A DNA stretch of 64,000 bases, from contig JAFEAM010000008.1 of assembly GCA_018266395.1 (NCBI GenBank), positions 4,461-68,460 on the forward strand. The letters are read 5' to 3'. Numbering within the stretch: position 1 is the first letter of the stretch; every line of letters starts with the position of its first letter. Positions 18,842 through 28,872 of this stretch are shown here, piece after piece. A model generated the notes under the pieces. It saw nothing but the letters and a program-made list of their open reading frames with translations. It was not told where the DNA came from and ran no database searches. The position numbers and the translations under genes were made by a program. The DNA is from Bacteroidota bacterium. GTDB lineage: Bacteria > Bacteroidota > Bacteroidia > Cytophagales > Cyclobacteriaceae.

Positions 18842-19764
18842 AGCAAGAGAAAATCCCTGGCAATCACACCCTCTTTCAAAGAGTAAGTGGAAACGCGCAC
18901 ACGCTCAAATTCAAAGTGTTTGAGAAGGTATTGAATGAGACAACTGGCCACCACGATCATGTCCACCCTCATTTCGATCATCCCGGGTATTTTCAACCTT
19001 CCAGCGCGGTCCAGTGATATCAGATCGCGGTGAATAGCCTGAATCCCTTCGATGGTTAATGGCGTTTCCGGTGCCTCTCCAGAGTAGCGCAGACCATTTT
19101 GCACGGAGTAAATTTCGCTCAGGGTATCAAATGTGCCGGAGGATCCGATAAGTGTTCTGATACGATGGTCGGCCACGGCGAGATGCAGTGGCTTTAATTC
19201 CTGCTGGAGGTAATTATCAAGTGCTTCCTTTTCCTCCATAAGGATTGGATCGTGCCTGTGAAATCTTTCAAGCAAGCGTTGAGCGCCTATGTCAAAGCTT
19301 TTCTTCCAGTGAACCTTCGATTGACTCGCGATGATAAACTCAACGCTTCCGCCTCCAATATCTACAATCAGGGAAGTTTCATCACCCATCGGCGCGGCCC
19401 ACTTAACGCCATGGTAGATGTAGTTCGCCTCCTCATCACCTGAAATGATATTGACGGAAATGCCGGAGGCCGCCTCCAGCTCTTTCAGTACATCGCCGGC
19501 ATTTTGCGCACTTCGGAGTGCACTTGTGCCAATGGCCCGAATGTCTGTAGCATGATACCTTTCTATCAGTTCCCCGAACTGGATCATGCATGACTTTGCC
19601 CGAAGCAAGGCCTCATCGGTAATCTTATCCTGGTTGATTCCACCCTGGCCCAGTTTCACCGGCTGCTTCTCCCGGTGCAGTATGGCAAAATCCGCGCCAA
19701 GCCGCACAATCATAAGGTGAAAGGTATTGGTTCCCAAATCAATGACTGCGACGTTTTTGCTCAT
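18838..19764 (-). CDS. Ppx/GppA family phosphatase (exopolyphosphatase-like)
   Basis: A 308-residue member of the actin-like ASKHA fold. Motifs are the N-terminal phosphate loop VAVIDLGTNTFHLMIV, RAIGTSALRSAQNA, the second loop LIVDIGGGSVEFI and LIGSSGTFDTLSEIY. The family hydrolyses polyphosphate or the gamma-phosphate of pppGpp. At about 310 residues it has only the two core domains and lacks the C-terminal HD domain of E. coli Ppx/GppA, as in many Bacteroidota. Which substrate it prefers cannot be told. Confidence 0.9.
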   Translation of the reverse strand: MSKNVAVIDLGTNTFHLMIVRLGADFAILHREKQPVKLGQGGINQDKITDEALLRAKSCMIQFGELIERYHATDIRAIGTSALRSAQNAGDVLKELEAASGISVNIISGDEEANYIYHGVKWAAPMGDETSLIVDIGGGSVEFIIASQSKVHWKKSFDIGAQRLLERFHRHDPILMEEKEALDNYLQQELKPLHLAVADHRIRTLIGSSGTFDTLSEIYSVQNGLRYSGEAPETPLTIEGIQAIHRDLISLDRAGRLKIPGMIEMRVDMIVVASCLIQYLLKHFEFERVRVSTYSLKEGVIARDFLLL

Positions 19765-19807
19765 GATTTATTCGATTGGGACAAGTTAGTACATAGGCAA
19801 ACAAACT

Positions 19808-19815
19808 TATATTTG
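19808..19815 (+). promoter_or_regulatory. Candidate -7 element for the carboxyltransferase gene
   Basis: TATATTTG matches TAnnTTTG, 17 bases before the ATG at 19833. No TTG is present at the usual -33 spacing. It lies in the 68-base divergent gap shared with the ppx-like gene. Confidence 0.4.
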
Positions 19816-19832
19816 GGCCCAACCATCGACTC

Positions 19833-21395
19833 ATGAGCAAACCGCACGATCATCAGAATGAGAAATTTACCGAACTGAACAGGAAGAATCAGGAGGCCCT
19901 GCTGGGAGGAGGTGTCAAGAGGATCGAACAACAGCACTCAAGAGGCAAACTGACCGCCAGGGAGCGGATTCACTTATTGCTTGATGAAGGGACTTTTGAG
20001 GAATTGGGCAAGTTCGTCATGCACCGGGCCCGGGATTTCGGCCTGGATAAGGAGCACTACCTGGGAGACGGCGTGGTAACCGGGTATGGCAGGATCAATG
20101 GCAGATTGGTATATGTTTTTTCTCAGGACTTCACCGTGTTTGGTGGATCCCTTTCTGAAACCCATGCAGAGAAGATTGTGAAGATTATGGACCTTGCCAT
20201 GAAGAATGGCGCGCCCCTGATCGGTCTTAATGACAGCGGTGGTGCCCGCATTCAGGAAGGCGTTGTATCTCTTGGTGGGTATGCAGACATCTTCTACAGG
20301 AATGTAATGGCGTCCGGTGTTGTGCCCCAGATATCAGCCATCATGGGCCCTTGTGCGGGAGGCGCCGTATACTCTCCGGCCATGACCGATTTTATTTTCA
20401 TGGTGGAGAACACTTCATTCATGTTTGTTACAGGTCCAAACGTTGTGAAAACGGTGACCCATGAAAATGTAACGGCAGAAGAATTGGGCGGTGCCATTAC
20501 ACACAGCACCAAAAGCGGTGTAACACATTTTGCGTGCGCCAATGAAGCTGAATGCATCAGGTATATCAAACAGTTGCTGAGCTACATTCCGCAGAACTGT
20601 GAAGATGAAGCGCCCAGAATTCCCTATACCCCAAGCAACGAAAGGCGACCGGCCCTGGATTCGATTGTACCCGAAAACCCGAATCAACCGTATGACATGC
20701 GAGATGTAATTCTGGGTGTCGTGGATGAAGGAAGTTTCTTTGAGGTGCATAAGAATTTTGCTGAGAATATTGTGGTGGGATTTGCCCGTTTGGCTGGCAG
20801 AAGCATTGGTATAGTGGGCAACCAACCTGCGGCCCTGGCAGGCGTTCTCGACATTCACTCCAGCGTGAAGGGAGCCCGCTTTGTCCGTTTCTGCGACAGT
20901 TTCAATATTCCTTTGCTTGTACTTGAAGATGTCCCCGGGTTCCTTCCCGGGACCGACCAGGAATGGAATGCGATCATCACCAACGGTGCAAAACTCCTTT
21001 ACGCCTTCTCTGAGGCAACGGTGCCTCGTGTCACCGTCATTACCCGCAAGGCGTACGGCGGTGCGTATGATGTGATGAACTCCAAACACATTGGGGCTGA
21101 CATGAACTATGCGTGGCCAACGGCCGAAATTGCGGTGATGGGCGCCAAGGGTGCTTCGGAAATTATTTTCAAGAAGGAGATATCGGAAGCCACTGATCCC
21201 GAAGCCAAACTGAATGAGAAAGTGGACGAGTACACCCGGAAATTTGCCAATCCGTACCGCGCTGCACACCGCGGCTATATCGACGAAGTCATTTTCCCGG
21301 ATCAAACCAGGGAAAAGCTCATCACGGCGTTCGCAATGCTGGAAAATAAAGTAGCTGTTCTTCCAAAGAAGAAGCACGGCAATATTCCGCTCTAA
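19833..21395 (+). CDS. pccB: Acyl-CoA carboxylase carboxyltransferase beta subunit (propionyl-CoA carboxylase type)
   Basis: The 520-residue protein carries both carboxyltransferase halves of the crotonase fold. It would transfer carboxyl from carboxybiotin to an acyl-CoA such as propionyl-CoA, giving methylmalonyl-CoA. Motifs are [46 protein letters not shown] and [16 protein letters not shown] in the first half, and [20 protein letters not shown] and [15 protein letters not shown] in the second. The biotin carboxylase (alpha) subunit is not in the window. The assignment to propionyl-CoA over other acyl-CoAs rests on overall resemblance. Confidence 0.88.
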   Translation: MSKPHDHQNEKFTELNRKNQEALLGGGVKRIEQQHSRGKLTARERIHLLLDEGTFEELGKFVMHRARDFGLDKEHYLGDGVVTGYGRINGRLVYVFSQDFTVFGGSLSETHAEKIVKIMDLAMKNGAPLIGLNDSGGARIQEGVVSLGGYADIFYRNVMASGVVPQISAIMGPCAGGAVYSPAMTDFIFMVENTSFMFVTGPNVVKTVTHENVTAEELGGAITHSTKSGVTHFACANEAECIRYIKQLLSYIPQNCEDEAPRIPYTPSNERRPALDSIVPENPNQPYDMRDVILGVVDEGSFFEVHKNFAENIVVGFARLAGRSIGIVGNQPAALAGVLDIHSSVKGARFVRFCDSFNIPLLVLEDVPGFLPGTDQEWNAIITNGAKLLYAFSEATVPRVTVITRKAYGGAYDVMNSKHIGADMNYAWPTAEIAVMGAKGASEIIFKKEISEATDPEAKLNEKVDEYTRKFANPYRAAHRGYIDEVIFPDQTREKLITAFAMLENKVAVLPKKKHGNIPL

Positions 21396-21428
21396 ACAAG
21401 AAATCAGAAATCAGAAACTCTAAGAAGT

Positions 21429-22499
21429 ATGGACAAGAAAAGCAAAGACTTCCTCTACGGCTACCTTAATAATTCATCGCCTACGGGATTCGAGTATACC
21501 GGCCAGCAGATCTGGCTGAACTACCTCAAGCCATATATAGATGACCACATCGTGGATGTGTACGGCACAGTGGTCGGCGTTGTGAACCCAAAGGCTGACT
21601 ACAAAGTTGTGATTGAAGCACATGCCGATGAAATTTCCTGGTTTGTGAATTATATCACTGATGAGGGATACATCTATGTAAGACGAAATGGCGGATCAGA
21701 TCACCAGATTGCCCCGTCGATGAGGGTCAACATCTACACCGAGAAGGGCGTAGTAAAGGGCGTCTTTGGTTGGCCGGCGATTCATGTCAGGGATGCTGGC
21801 AAAGAGGAAACGCCTAGCCTCAAAAATATTTTTATCGACGTGGGTGCCGAATCCAAAAAGGATGTGGAAGCCATGGGGATTCATGTAGGATGTGTGGCAA
21901 CCTTCGAAGATGAGTTTATCGAGCTGGGAAAGAACTTCTTTGTAGGGCGCGCATTAGACAACCGCATGGGCGGATTCATGATTGCAGAAGTAACCCGACG
22001 TTTGAAAGAAAACAAGAAGAAGCTGCCTTTTGGCCTCTACGTGGTGAATGCCGTACAGGAGGAGATTGGCCTGCGCGGTGCGGAGATGATTTCGCGGCGG
22101 CTGAAACCTGACCTGGCCATCTGCACGGATGTTACCCATGATACGCAGTCGCCGATGTATAACAAAAAGGAAAGCGGAAACATGAAATGCGGCCTCGGCC
22201 CGGTTGTTTGTTACGGACCCGCGGTACAAAACAATGTACTCAAGATGATCATTCAGGTGGCTGAGAAGAAGAAGATAGCATTTCAGCGTCAGGCAGTATC
22301 CCGGTCTACCGGTACTGATACCGACTCTTTTGCCTACTCAGCGGAAGGGGTTGCATCTGCTTTGATATCATTACCATTGAAGTACATGCACACCACAGTG
22401 GAGATGGTTCATAAACACGATGTTGAAAATGTAATCAACCTCATTTATGAAGTCTTGCTTCAGGTAAAACCCGGGCACGATTATCGTTACATCAAATAG
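21429..22499 (+). CDS. M42 family metallopeptidase
   Basis: A 356-residue cytoplasmic aminopeptidase of the M42 (TET/FrvX-like) family, which forms large dodecameric shells and trims peptides. The dinuclear metal and catalytic motifs are in order: EAHADEISWFV (about residue 64), GRALDNRMGG, VQEEIGLRGAE, ICTDVTHDTQ, TGTDTDSFAY and MHTTVEMVHKHDVE. Length is typical. It follows the carboxyltransferase gene by 33 bases and is 2 bases before the next gene, so a shared transcript is likely. Confidence 0.92.
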   Translation: MDKKSKDFLYGYLNNSSPTGFEYTGQQIWLNYLKPYIDDHIVDVYGTVVGVVNPKADYKVVIEAHADEISWFVNYITDEGYIYVRRNGGSDHQIAPSMRVNIYTEKGVVKGVFGWPAIHVRDAGKEETPSLKNIFIDVGAESKKDVEAMGIHVGCVATFEDEFIELGKNFFVGRALDNRMGGFMIAEVTRRLKENKKKLPFGLYVVNAVQEEIGLRGAEMISRRLKPDLAICTDVTHDTQSPMYNKKESGNMKCGLGPVVCYGPAVQNNVLKMIIQVAEKKKIAFQRQAVSRSTGTDTDSFAYSAEGVASALISLPLKYMHTTVEMVHKHDVENVINLIYEVLLQVKPGHDYRYIK

Positions 22500-22501
22500 G
22501 C

Positions 22502-23281
22502 ATGGCCTGGTACTCCGCCACAGATCAGATGGGAAGGGTGGTGGAACTTAAGGCGCGACCTGAGAGAATCATTTCGCTGGTTCCTTCTCAGACGGAGTTG
22601 CTTTACGACCTGGGCGCCGGCGATCAGGTCATTGGGATAACCCGGTATTGCACGCATCCTGCTCAATGGCGTAAGGAGAAGAAATTAGTCGGTGGGACGA
22701 AACGACCGGAACACACACTTATAAGCAAACTGCAGCCCGACCTGATTATTGGCAACAAGGAAGAAAACAGGAGGGAAGACATTGTTTCTTTGGAAAAGCA
22801 GTTCCCTGTCTGGATGAGTGACGTGGTAACCTTCGAGGATGCCTTTTCAATGATCCAGTCAGTGGCAGCTCTAACTGGTCATGAGACCGAGGGGAAGACG
22901 ATGATTACATCAATCCAGTCGGCATTTTCGTCAATGGAGAAGTTCAGGAGTCTTACGGTGCTCTATCTCATTTGGCACAAGCCCTGGATGGCGGTTGGAT
23001 CCGGTACCTTCATTCACTCCATGCTTACAGCATTGGGACTGGTCAATGTTGTCGCCAATGAAGCGCGGTATCCCATGTTGACCGATGCCCAAATGACGGA
23101 GTTGCATCCGGACCTGGTCTTCCTGTCTTCAGAGCCGTACCCCTTTTTCGACACGCATTTGAAGGAAGTGAATCTTCTCTTCCCGCGCAGCCGGATCCTG
23201 AAAGTCGATGGGGAAATGTTCAGCTGGTACGGTAGCCGCCTGGCCATAGCCCCGGCATATTTCAACTCTCTTCAGATCTGA
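22502..23281 (+). CDS. Helical-backbone metal receptor (BtuF/TroA-like binding protein)
   Basis: A 259-residue protein with the periplasmic-binding fold of class III receptors: PERIISLVPSQTELLYDLGAGDQVIGITRYCTHP near the N-terminus and ELHPDLVFLSSEPYPF near the C-terminus. BtuF-type members bind cobalamin and others bind ferric siderophores or metals. This copy begins MAWYSATDQMG with no signal peptide or lipobox, so it is probably cytoplasmic or its true export route is not visible. It has no transporter partner nearby. It overlaps the convergent aroA by 20 bases. Confidence 0.8.
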   Translation: MAWYSATDQMGRVVELKARPERIISLVPSQTELLYDLGAGDQVIGITRYCTHPAQWRKEKKLVGGTKRPEHTLISKLQPDLIIGNKEENRREDIVSLEKQFPVWMSDVVTFEDAFSMIQSVAALTGHETEGKTMITSIQSAFSSMEKFRSLTVLYLIWHKPWMAVGSGTFIHSMLTALGLVNVVANEARYPMLTDAQMTELHPDLVFLSSEPYPFFDTHLKEVNLLFPRSRILKVDGEMFSWYGSRLAIAPAYFNSLQI

Positions 23282-24497
23282 TCCTGAAACCCACAGCGCC
23301 CAGATCTTCCCAGAAAGCCGGGTATGACTTCTGCACAACATCAGGATCCTCAATAATCACGTCCATGCGAGTAGCCAGGGGTGCAAATCCCATGGCCATT
23401 CGATGATCATGATAAGTATGGACGAAAAGTTGCTGATCTCCACCCTTTCCTGGAACCAGCGACCAGCCGACTGTCGTCTCCTCTAAGGCAGCACCTATCT
23501 TCTTCAATTCAGCCTGCAGTGCGGCAATCCGGTCGGTCTCCTTGATGCGCAGACTCTCCAGTCCCGTGAATTCTCCCTTTACACCCAGCACCGAGCAGAC
23601 AGGAAGGATCGTCTGGGCCAGGTCCGGGCAGTCCGTGAAATCAAGCTTAATGGATTTCGTTGTGATGGACTGGTGCTGAAGCCTGAGTCCTCCATTTTCA
23701 AAGATGGACTTCACGCCCAGCGGTTGCATGATATCGGTGATCACCCTGTCGCCCTGAAGGGCCTCCGCGACTACATCCGGCAGGAAGAGATCAGCTTCGG
23801 TCGCCAGGGCCGCTACGGCGTACCAATAACTGATGGCGGACCAATCACTTTCAATCCTATAGCTGCGGGGTTGGTAAGCTGCCGGATCTATTCTGATTGT
23901 TGTATCCCTGAAATCAGGTGTCACCCCGAAGTGTCCCATCAGGGCTGCCGTCATCTCCAGATAAGGTTTGCTGCCCACTTTTCCCTCCAGGCAGATGGTC
24001 AGCCCCTTCGGAAGGGCGGGAGCTATCATCATCAAAGCTGAGATGTACTGACTGCTGATGTCACCCCTGATATTGACTTCCTCCGACGCCTGGGTATTGA
24101 ATCCCTTCACCTCAATGGGAGGGAAACCTTCCTTACCCTGGTAACTGATATCGACCCCAATACTGCGGAGGGCGTCTACCAAAAGCCGGATGGGGCGCTC
24201 CTTCATCCTGTCTGTGCCAGTCAATACCCTGTGCTGACCTGTGACGCCGAAATATGCCGTAAGGAATCGCATCGTTGTCCCGGCATCCTTCACGTTAATT
24301 ACGGTATCGGTTGACCGGATAAGCTCATGCATCAGCTTCGTGTCCCGGGCGGATGACAAATGAAGTAGGTTACATCTGAAGTTAGTCAGTGCATCAATTA
24401 GCAATGCACGGTTACTTACACTTTTGGATGACGGTAACGATTGAATGACCCCGCTAACGGTCGATTGTCTGCTGATGTGGAGGTGAGTCGAGGGCAT
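23262..24497 (-). CDS. aroA: 3-phosphoshikimate 1-carboxyvinyltransferase (EPSP synthase)
   Basis: AroA joins shikimate 3-phosphate and phosphoenolpyruvate in aromatic amino-acid synthesis. The 411-residue protein shows LPSSKSVSNRALLIDAL, DAGTTMRFLTAYFG, RPIRLLVDALRSIG, the C-terminal LRIKETDRIAALQAELKKIG and YHDHRMAMGFAPLA. It is slightly short compared with the roughly 427 residues of E. coli AroA, and the first motif (SKSVSNR) is a variant of the common SKSxSxR. It lies on the same strand as aroB with a small plus-strand gene between them. Confidence 0.94.
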   Translation of the reverse strand: MPSTHLHISRQSTVSGVIQSLPSSKSVSNRALLIDALTNFRCNLLHLSSARDTKLMHELIRSTDTVINVKDAGTTMRFLTAYFGVTGQHRVLTGTDRMKERPIRLLVDALRSIGVDISYQGKEGFPPIEVKGFNTQASEEVNIRGDISSQYISALMMIAPALPKGLTICLEGKVGSKPYLEMTAALMGHFGVTPDFRDTTIRIDPAAYQPRSYRIESDWSAISYWYAVAALATEADLFLPDVVAEALQGDRVITDIMQPLGVKSIFENGGLRLQHQSITTKSIKLDFTDCPDLAQTILPVCSVLGVKGEFTGLESLRIKETDRIAALQAELKKIGAALEETTVGWSLVPGKGGDQQLFVHTYHDHRMAMGFAPLATRMDVIIEDPDVVQKSYPAFWEDLGAVGFRIRSEES

Positions 24498-24591
24498 GTC
24501 GTTGCTTGAAATATTAAAGTGTTATTAAATATTCCCGAATGATTTATAGGGTCAATGAAACAAATTAATTTCGAATCGAGTTAATAATGGT

Positions 24592-24783
24592 ATGAGTACA
24601 ACCCGAAAAGTTGCTATTGGTCTTGGAATCGCAGGGGGTGCATTGCTCGCGGCCTGGTTGCTGACTGGCGACCGGAAGAAGAAGACGAAGGACTTCGTTC
24701 TTCGGAGAGCAGATGACCTTAAGAAGTCCTTTCAAAAGAAGGATAATGCGACTACTGACGACCATGAACCAACTTATGTCTGA
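24592..24783 (+). CDS. Small membrane-anchored protein (YtxH-like)
   Basis: A 63-residue protein with one N-terminal transmembrane helix (VAIGLGIAGGALLAAWLL, about residues 7-24) followed by a basic-charged amphipathic tail (GDRKKKTKDFVLRRADDLKKSFQKK). This layout resembles YtxH-type small stress proteins, but the similarity is one of architecture only. A TAATTTCG motif at 24566-24573 could be a variant -7 element. It is tail-to-tail with aroB, overlapping it by 10 bases. A reading frame on the opposite strand is less convincing. Confidence 0.6.
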   Translation: MSTTRKVAIGLGIAGGALLAAWLLTGDRKKKTKDFVLRRADDLKKSFQKKDNATTDDHEPTYV

Positions 24784-25796
24784 AAAGCCCGGTATGCATT
24801 CATTGCCCCCTCGATTTCTGAGGGGCTGACCGGTATGTCCCAAACGGCCTTCCCAATCCCATGGGGGAGTGCCATTAGTATCTTATTGCTCCTGTTTTTC
24901 TTGTCTTGCTGCACCAATGGAAGAATCCGGCCTGGGTCGGGCACATCCAATTTGCCATAAAGGCTGGTCAGATATCCTGTCACTTCTTCACCTTCCTGCC
25001 TGCTCATCAATTTCTTGCCAACGGCTATGCTGGATTCCATCATCATTCCGGCAGCAATGGCCTCACCGTGAAGTATTCTATTACCTGAATTTAGAAAGTG
25101 GGTCTCGAGGGCATGCCCAATGGTGTGGCCAAAATTGAGGATTTTTCGACGCCCCGTTTCCTTGGGGTCTCTGCTCACTACCTTGTGTTTGAAGGCCACA
25201 GAGTGTTTGACCAGCGTCAGCCAGTTCTGAGACTCAAGACTCCTTCGCCTAAGTTTCCCCCACATGGCAGAGTCAGAGATCAGGCAGTGCTTTATGACCT
25301 CCGCAAATCCGGATCTCAACTCCCGTTCGGGTAGGGTTTCCAGAAAGTCAGTACCAATAACCGTTAGCCTGGGAAGCTGAAAGACCCCGATATGGTTCTT
25401 GAGTCCATGAAAATCTATACCCAGTTTGCCGCCTACGCTTGCATCCACCTGTGATAGCAGGGTGGTGGGCAGGATGACAAAGTCAATACCTCTTTTATAG
25501 GTGGCGGCGCAGAATCCTCCCATGTCACCAATCACCCCTCCGCCCAGGAGGAGGAGAACGGCATGTCGGTCAAACCGCAGGTCCGTCAGCTGTTGCCAGA
25601 TCTTTTCGCACGTGGCAAGTGTCTTCTGATCTTCTCCTGAAGGTACTTGCAGCAGATGGTGCTCAGGTAATTTGCCGGCAATCGAGGGATAGCAATGCCG
25701 GAGTGTATTCTCGTCGGTGAGTACACCAACGGCGGAATAGCTCTTGAGGCGGAGACTTCGAAGATCCGGCTTGGTGCCGATTTGTACCTCTTTCAT
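24774..25796 (-). CDS. aroB: 3-dehydroquinate synthase
   Basis: AroB converts DAHP to 3-dehydroquinate, the second shikimate-pathway step, using NAD and a divalent metal. Motifs are VPSGEDQKTLATCEKIW, LLLGGGVIGDMGGFCAATYKRGI, PTTLLSQVDASVGGKLGIDFHGLKNHIG, RSGFAEVIKH and KILNFGHTIGHALE with the metal-binding His residues. An in-frame TTG at 25808 exists; ATG 25796 gives MKEVQIG and 340 residues, near the family norm. aroA lies downstream on the same strand, so the pair may share regulation. Confidence 0.94.
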   Translation of the reverse strand: MKEVQIGTKPDLRSLRLKSYSAVGVLTDENTLRHCYPSIAGKLPEHHLLQVPSGEDQKTLATCEKIWQQLTDLRFDRHAVLLLLGGGVIGDMGGFCAATYKRGIDFVILPTTLLSQVDASVGGKLGIDFHGLKNHIGVFQLPRLTVIGTDFLETLPERELRSGFAEVIKHCLISDSAMWGKLRRRSLESQNWLTLVKHSVAFKHKVVSRDPKETGRRKILNFGHTIGHALETHFLNSGNRILHGEAIAAGMMMESSIAVGKKLMSRQEGEEVTGYLTSLYGKLDVPDPGRILPLVQQDKKNRSNKILMALPHGIGKAVWDIPVSPSEIEGAMNAYRAFQT

Positions 25797-25850
25797 GATC
25801 AGGGTCAAAAATAGGGGAATTAATGGCGTGAATAACGGGCCTGGAATCGA

Positions 25851-25879
25851 TTGTAAAAGCTGCCTTCAACCTATCTTTG
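25851..25879 (+). promoter_or_regulatory. Consensus Bacteroidota promoter for proline dehydrogenase
   Basis: TTG at 25851-25853, an 18-base spacer and TATCTTTG at 25872-25879 match the Bacteroidota sigma consensus. The transcript is expected to begin near 25883-25885, leaving a leader of about 17 bases. It overlaps the in-frame upstream start at 25877, which therefore cannot be the translated start from this promoter. Confidence 0.7.
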
Positions 25880-25900
25880 GGGCGCAATTACACCTGTGCT

Positions 25901-27082
25901 ATGGACATTAATCCTTCCGTTCGTTTTGACGATACTGCAGTAGCATTTCAATACAAGTCAGACCAAGAGCTTAGAAAAGCGAATTTCATCTTCACTATTG
26001 TCAATCACCCCTGGATCTCAGCCCTGGCAACGAGTGCGGTGAAAGTGGGAATGGCCCTTCACCTTCCCATAAAGGCGATGGTTAGAAGTACAGTATTTGA
26101 GCACTTCTGCGGGGGAGAAACTATTGATAAGGCTGACAAAACCTCTGCCAACCTGGCAAAGTTCAATGTCCGGACGATCCTGGACTATTCTGTTGAAGGT
26201 GCCAAAACCGAGAGGGGCTTTGATTCCACATGTGAGGAGATCCTCAAGACTTTCGATAAGGCGAAAGTGACGCCCCATATTCCGTTTTGTGTATTTAAGA
26301 TGACCGGGATGGCCGACCACGCCCTCCTCGAAAAGATTCATGCGAACCAGACTTTAACTGCGGAGGAAACTGCCGCCTTTCAGCGTGTGCGCGAAAGGGT
26401 GGACCGCATCTGCAAAAAGGCCTTCGATCTGAATATTCCTATCCTTATTGACGCGGAAGAGACATGGATTCAGAAGCCCATTGATGCGCTGGTCTATGAG
26501 ATGATGGCGAAGTACAATGGCAAGAGTGCCATCGTATTCAACACTTATCAGATGTACTGTACCGATAGTCTTGGTAAAATGAGGGACTCGTTGCACAATG
26601 CGGTCATGCATAACTACTTCCTGGGATTCAAATTGGTTCGCGGTGCCTATATGGAAAGAGAGAGGGAACGGGCTGTTCAAATGGGTTATGCCAGCCCCAT
26701 TTATCCCGACAAGGAAGGAACAGACAAGGCGTTTAACGATGCGCTCCAGTTCTGCGCCGATAACAAGCAGCGGGTTTCTTTTATGTGTGGATCCCACAAT
26801 GAGTACAGCAATCAATACCTGACAGTGCTGATGGAAAAGCACGGAATGGCACCTAATGATAACCGTGTTTGGTTTGCTCAATTGCTGGGCATGAGTGACA
26901 ACATCTCATTTAACCTTGCGAAGGCAGGATACAACGTGGCAAAGTATGTGCCTTATGGACCGGTTGAATCCGTCATGCCTTACCTGCTGAGGCGCGCCTC
27001 CGAGAACACTTCGGTGGCGGGTCAGAGCAGCAGGGAGTTATCGATGATCCGGAAGGAGTTGAGCCGCCGCAAAAAGGGATAA
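25901..27082 (+). CDS. Proline dehydrogenase
   Basis: A monofunctional FAD-dependent proline dehydrogenase that oxidises proline to pyrroline-5-carboxylate and passes electrons to quinone. The (beta/alpha)8 barrel shows [46 protein letters not shown] and [22 protein letters not shown], the last being the conserved C-terminal signature. The start is ATG 25901 ([11 protein letters not shown]), giving 393 residues; an upstream TTG lies inside the promoter. P5C dehydrogenase is not in the window, so the pathway is split, as is usual in Bacteroidota. Confidence 0.92.
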   Translation: MDINPSVRFDDTAVAFQYKSDQELRKANFIFTIVNHPWISALATSAVKVGMALHLPIKAMVRSTVFEHFCGGETIDKADKTSANLAKFNVRTILDYSVEGAKTERGFDSTCEEILKTFDKAKVTPHIPFCVFKMTGMADHALLEKIHANQTLTAEETAAFQRVRERVDRICKKAFDLNIPILIDAEETWIQKPIDALVYEMMAKYNGKSAIVFNTYQMYCTDSLGKMRDSLHNAVMHNYFLGFKLVRGAYMERERERAVQMGYASPIYPDKEGTDKAFNDALQFCADNKQRVSFMCGSHNEYSNQYLTVLMEKHGMAPNDNRVWFAQLLGMSDNISFNLAKAGYNVAKYVPYGPVESVMPYLLRRASENTSVAGQSSRELSMIRKELSRRKKG

Positions 27083-27137
27083 GGCGCAATCGTCGCCATT
27101 TTCTCTATTTTTACAGTCCATTGTCCTTTATCAAGTA

Positions 27138-28871
27138 ATGCAACTGAGTGAACAGGAGCTGATCCGCAGGCAAAGCCTGCAGGAAATGCAGAAGTTGGGG
27201 ATCAATCCCTATCCGGCAGACCTTTTTGAAATCAATACATCAGCAAAGGAAATTCACGATCGTTTTCCTTCGGCTCCGGATGAATTCAAAAACGTGTCAT
27301 ATGCCGGCAGGATCATGACCCGCCGGATAATGGGCAATGCCTCCTTCGCGGAATTGCAGGATGAGTCAGGCAGAATCCAGGTGTACTTTCGCCGCGACGA
27401 CCTTTGTCCAGGTGAAGACAAGAATTTATACAATACGGTGTTCAAGAAACTCCTGGACATCGGGGATATCATTGGCGTGAAGGGTTTCGTTTTCAAAACG
27501 CAGACGGGAGAAATTTCCATTCATGCAACAAGCCTTGCGGTCCTCTCAAAGTCACTGCGTCCGCTGCCTATCGTAAAGGAAACAACCGATGAGCAGGGGC
27601 ATGTTCATAAGCACGACGCATTCAAAGATCCTGAGCTGCGCTACCGCATGCGCTATGTGGATCTTGTCGTCAACCCCGAAGTGCGCGACGCTTTCGTCAA
27701 GCGAACGAGGCTGGTTAACTCGATGAGGGAATACCTCAATGGACTGGGCTACCTGGAAGTTGAGACGCCAATTTTGCAACCCTTGTATGGTGGCGCTGCT
27801 GCCCGGCCGTTCAAGACTCACCACAATACGCTGGACATGACATTGTACCTGCGGATTGCCAACGAATTGTATCTGAAGCGCCTTATCGTGGGGGGATTCA
27901 ACGGCGTGTACGAGTTCTCCAAAGACTTTCGCAACGAAGGAATGTCACGATTCCATAACCCTGAATTCACGCAGGTGGAGTTGTATGTCGCATACAAGGA
28001 CTATCAGTGGATGATGGACCTCGTGGAAGAAATGATCGAGAAGGTTGCCATTGATCTTCATGGAACCACAGAGGTGCGGGTTGGAGAGAACCTGATCAAT
28101 TTCAAAAGGCCATGGAAGCGCTTTACCATGTACGAGGCGATTCAACATTTCACCGGTATCGATATTTCGACAATGGACGAATCGGCGCTGCGCGCAACAT
28201 GCAAGCAGTTGCATGTGCCAATGGATGATACCATGGGCAAAGGCAAACTGGTAGACCAGATTTTTGGCGAGAAATGCGAGCCCCATCTGATCCAGCCGAC
28301 TTTCATCACGGACTACCCTGTGGAGATGTCGCCGCTGGCGAAGAAACACAGAACCGCGCCCGGACTGGTGGAGCGGTTTGAAGCGATTTGCAACAGCAAG
28401 GAGATTTGCAACGCATTCTCCGAGTTGAATGATCCCATCGATCAGCGCCAACGCTTTGAAGAGCAACTGGAATTGGGCAAGCGCGGCGATGAAGAAGCTA
28501 TGACGCTGGACGAAGATTTTCTTCGTGCGCTTGAATATGGCATGCCTCCCACCGCTGGATTGGGTATCGGTATTGACCGCCTGTCAATGATCATGACGAA
28601 CTCACCCTCTATCCAGGATGTGATCTTTTTCCCGCAGATGAAGCCTGAAAAGCAGGGGCCTGTCTCTTCTGATGAGGACTTTATCAAAATTGGTGTGCGC
28701 CAGGAAGTATTGCCAATTCTTCAGAAACTGGGCATTCACACGCTGGAGCAACTCAAAGAGGCAAAAGCCGGTAAGCTTCTGAATGACATGGGCGGGATGA
28801 GAAAGAAACTCAAACTGGAAATTCACCCCGTAACCCTGCCGGAAATTGAAGGCTGGCAGAAGGCCCTTTGA
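27138..28871 (+). CDS. lysS: Lysyl-tRNA synthetase, class II
   Basis: LysS charges tRNA-Lys. The N-terminal OB-fold anticodon-binding domain covers about residues 55-165 ([22 protein letters not shown]). The class II catalytic domain carries motif 2 ([20 protein letters not shown]) and motif 3 ([13 protein letters not shown]). At 577 residues it is longer than E. coli LysS because of a ~70-residue C-terminal extension with a helix-hairpin-helix look ([21 protein letters not shown]), which is usual in Bacteroidota. It stops one base from the convergent lptD. Confidence 0.96.
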   Translation: MQLSEQELIRRQSLQEMQKLGINPYPADLFEINTSAKEIHDRFPSAPDEFKNVSYAGRIMTRRIMGNASFAELQDESGRIQVYFRRDDLCPGEDKNLYNTVFKKLLDIGDIIGVKGFVFKTQTGEISIHATSLAVLSKSLRPLPIVKETTDEQGHVHKHDAFKDPELRYRMRYVDLVVNPEVRDAFVKRTRLVNSMREYLNGLGYLEVETPILQPLYGGAAARPFKTHHNTLDMTLYLRIANELYLKRLIVGGFNGVYEFSKDFRNEGMSRFHNPEFTQVELYVAYKDYQWMMDLVEEMIEKVAIDLHGTTEVRVGENLINFKRPWKRFTMYEAIQHFTGIDISTMDESALRATCKQLHVPMDDTMGKGKLVDQIFGEKCEPHLIQPTFITDYPVEMSPLAKKHRTAPGLVERFEAICNSKEICNAFSELNDPIDQRQRFEEQLELGKRGDEEAMTLDEDFLRALEYGMPPTAGLGIGIDRLSMIMTNSPSIQDVIFFPQMKPEKQGPVSSDEDFIKIGVRQEVLPILQKLGIHTLEQLKEAKAGKLLNDMGGMRKKLKLEIHPVTLPEIEGWQKAL

Positions 28872-28872
28872 A

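Noticed and set aside
20415-21377. A 320-codon minus-strand frame opposite the first carboxyltransferase.
   Set aside because: Entirely antisense to a well supported gene; no recognisable domain.
24565-24843. A 92-codon minus-strand frame opposite the small YtxH-like gene.
   Set aside because: It overlaps the aroB end and lacks a hydrophobic or domain pattern; the plus-strand frame has a clear membrane helix and charged tail.
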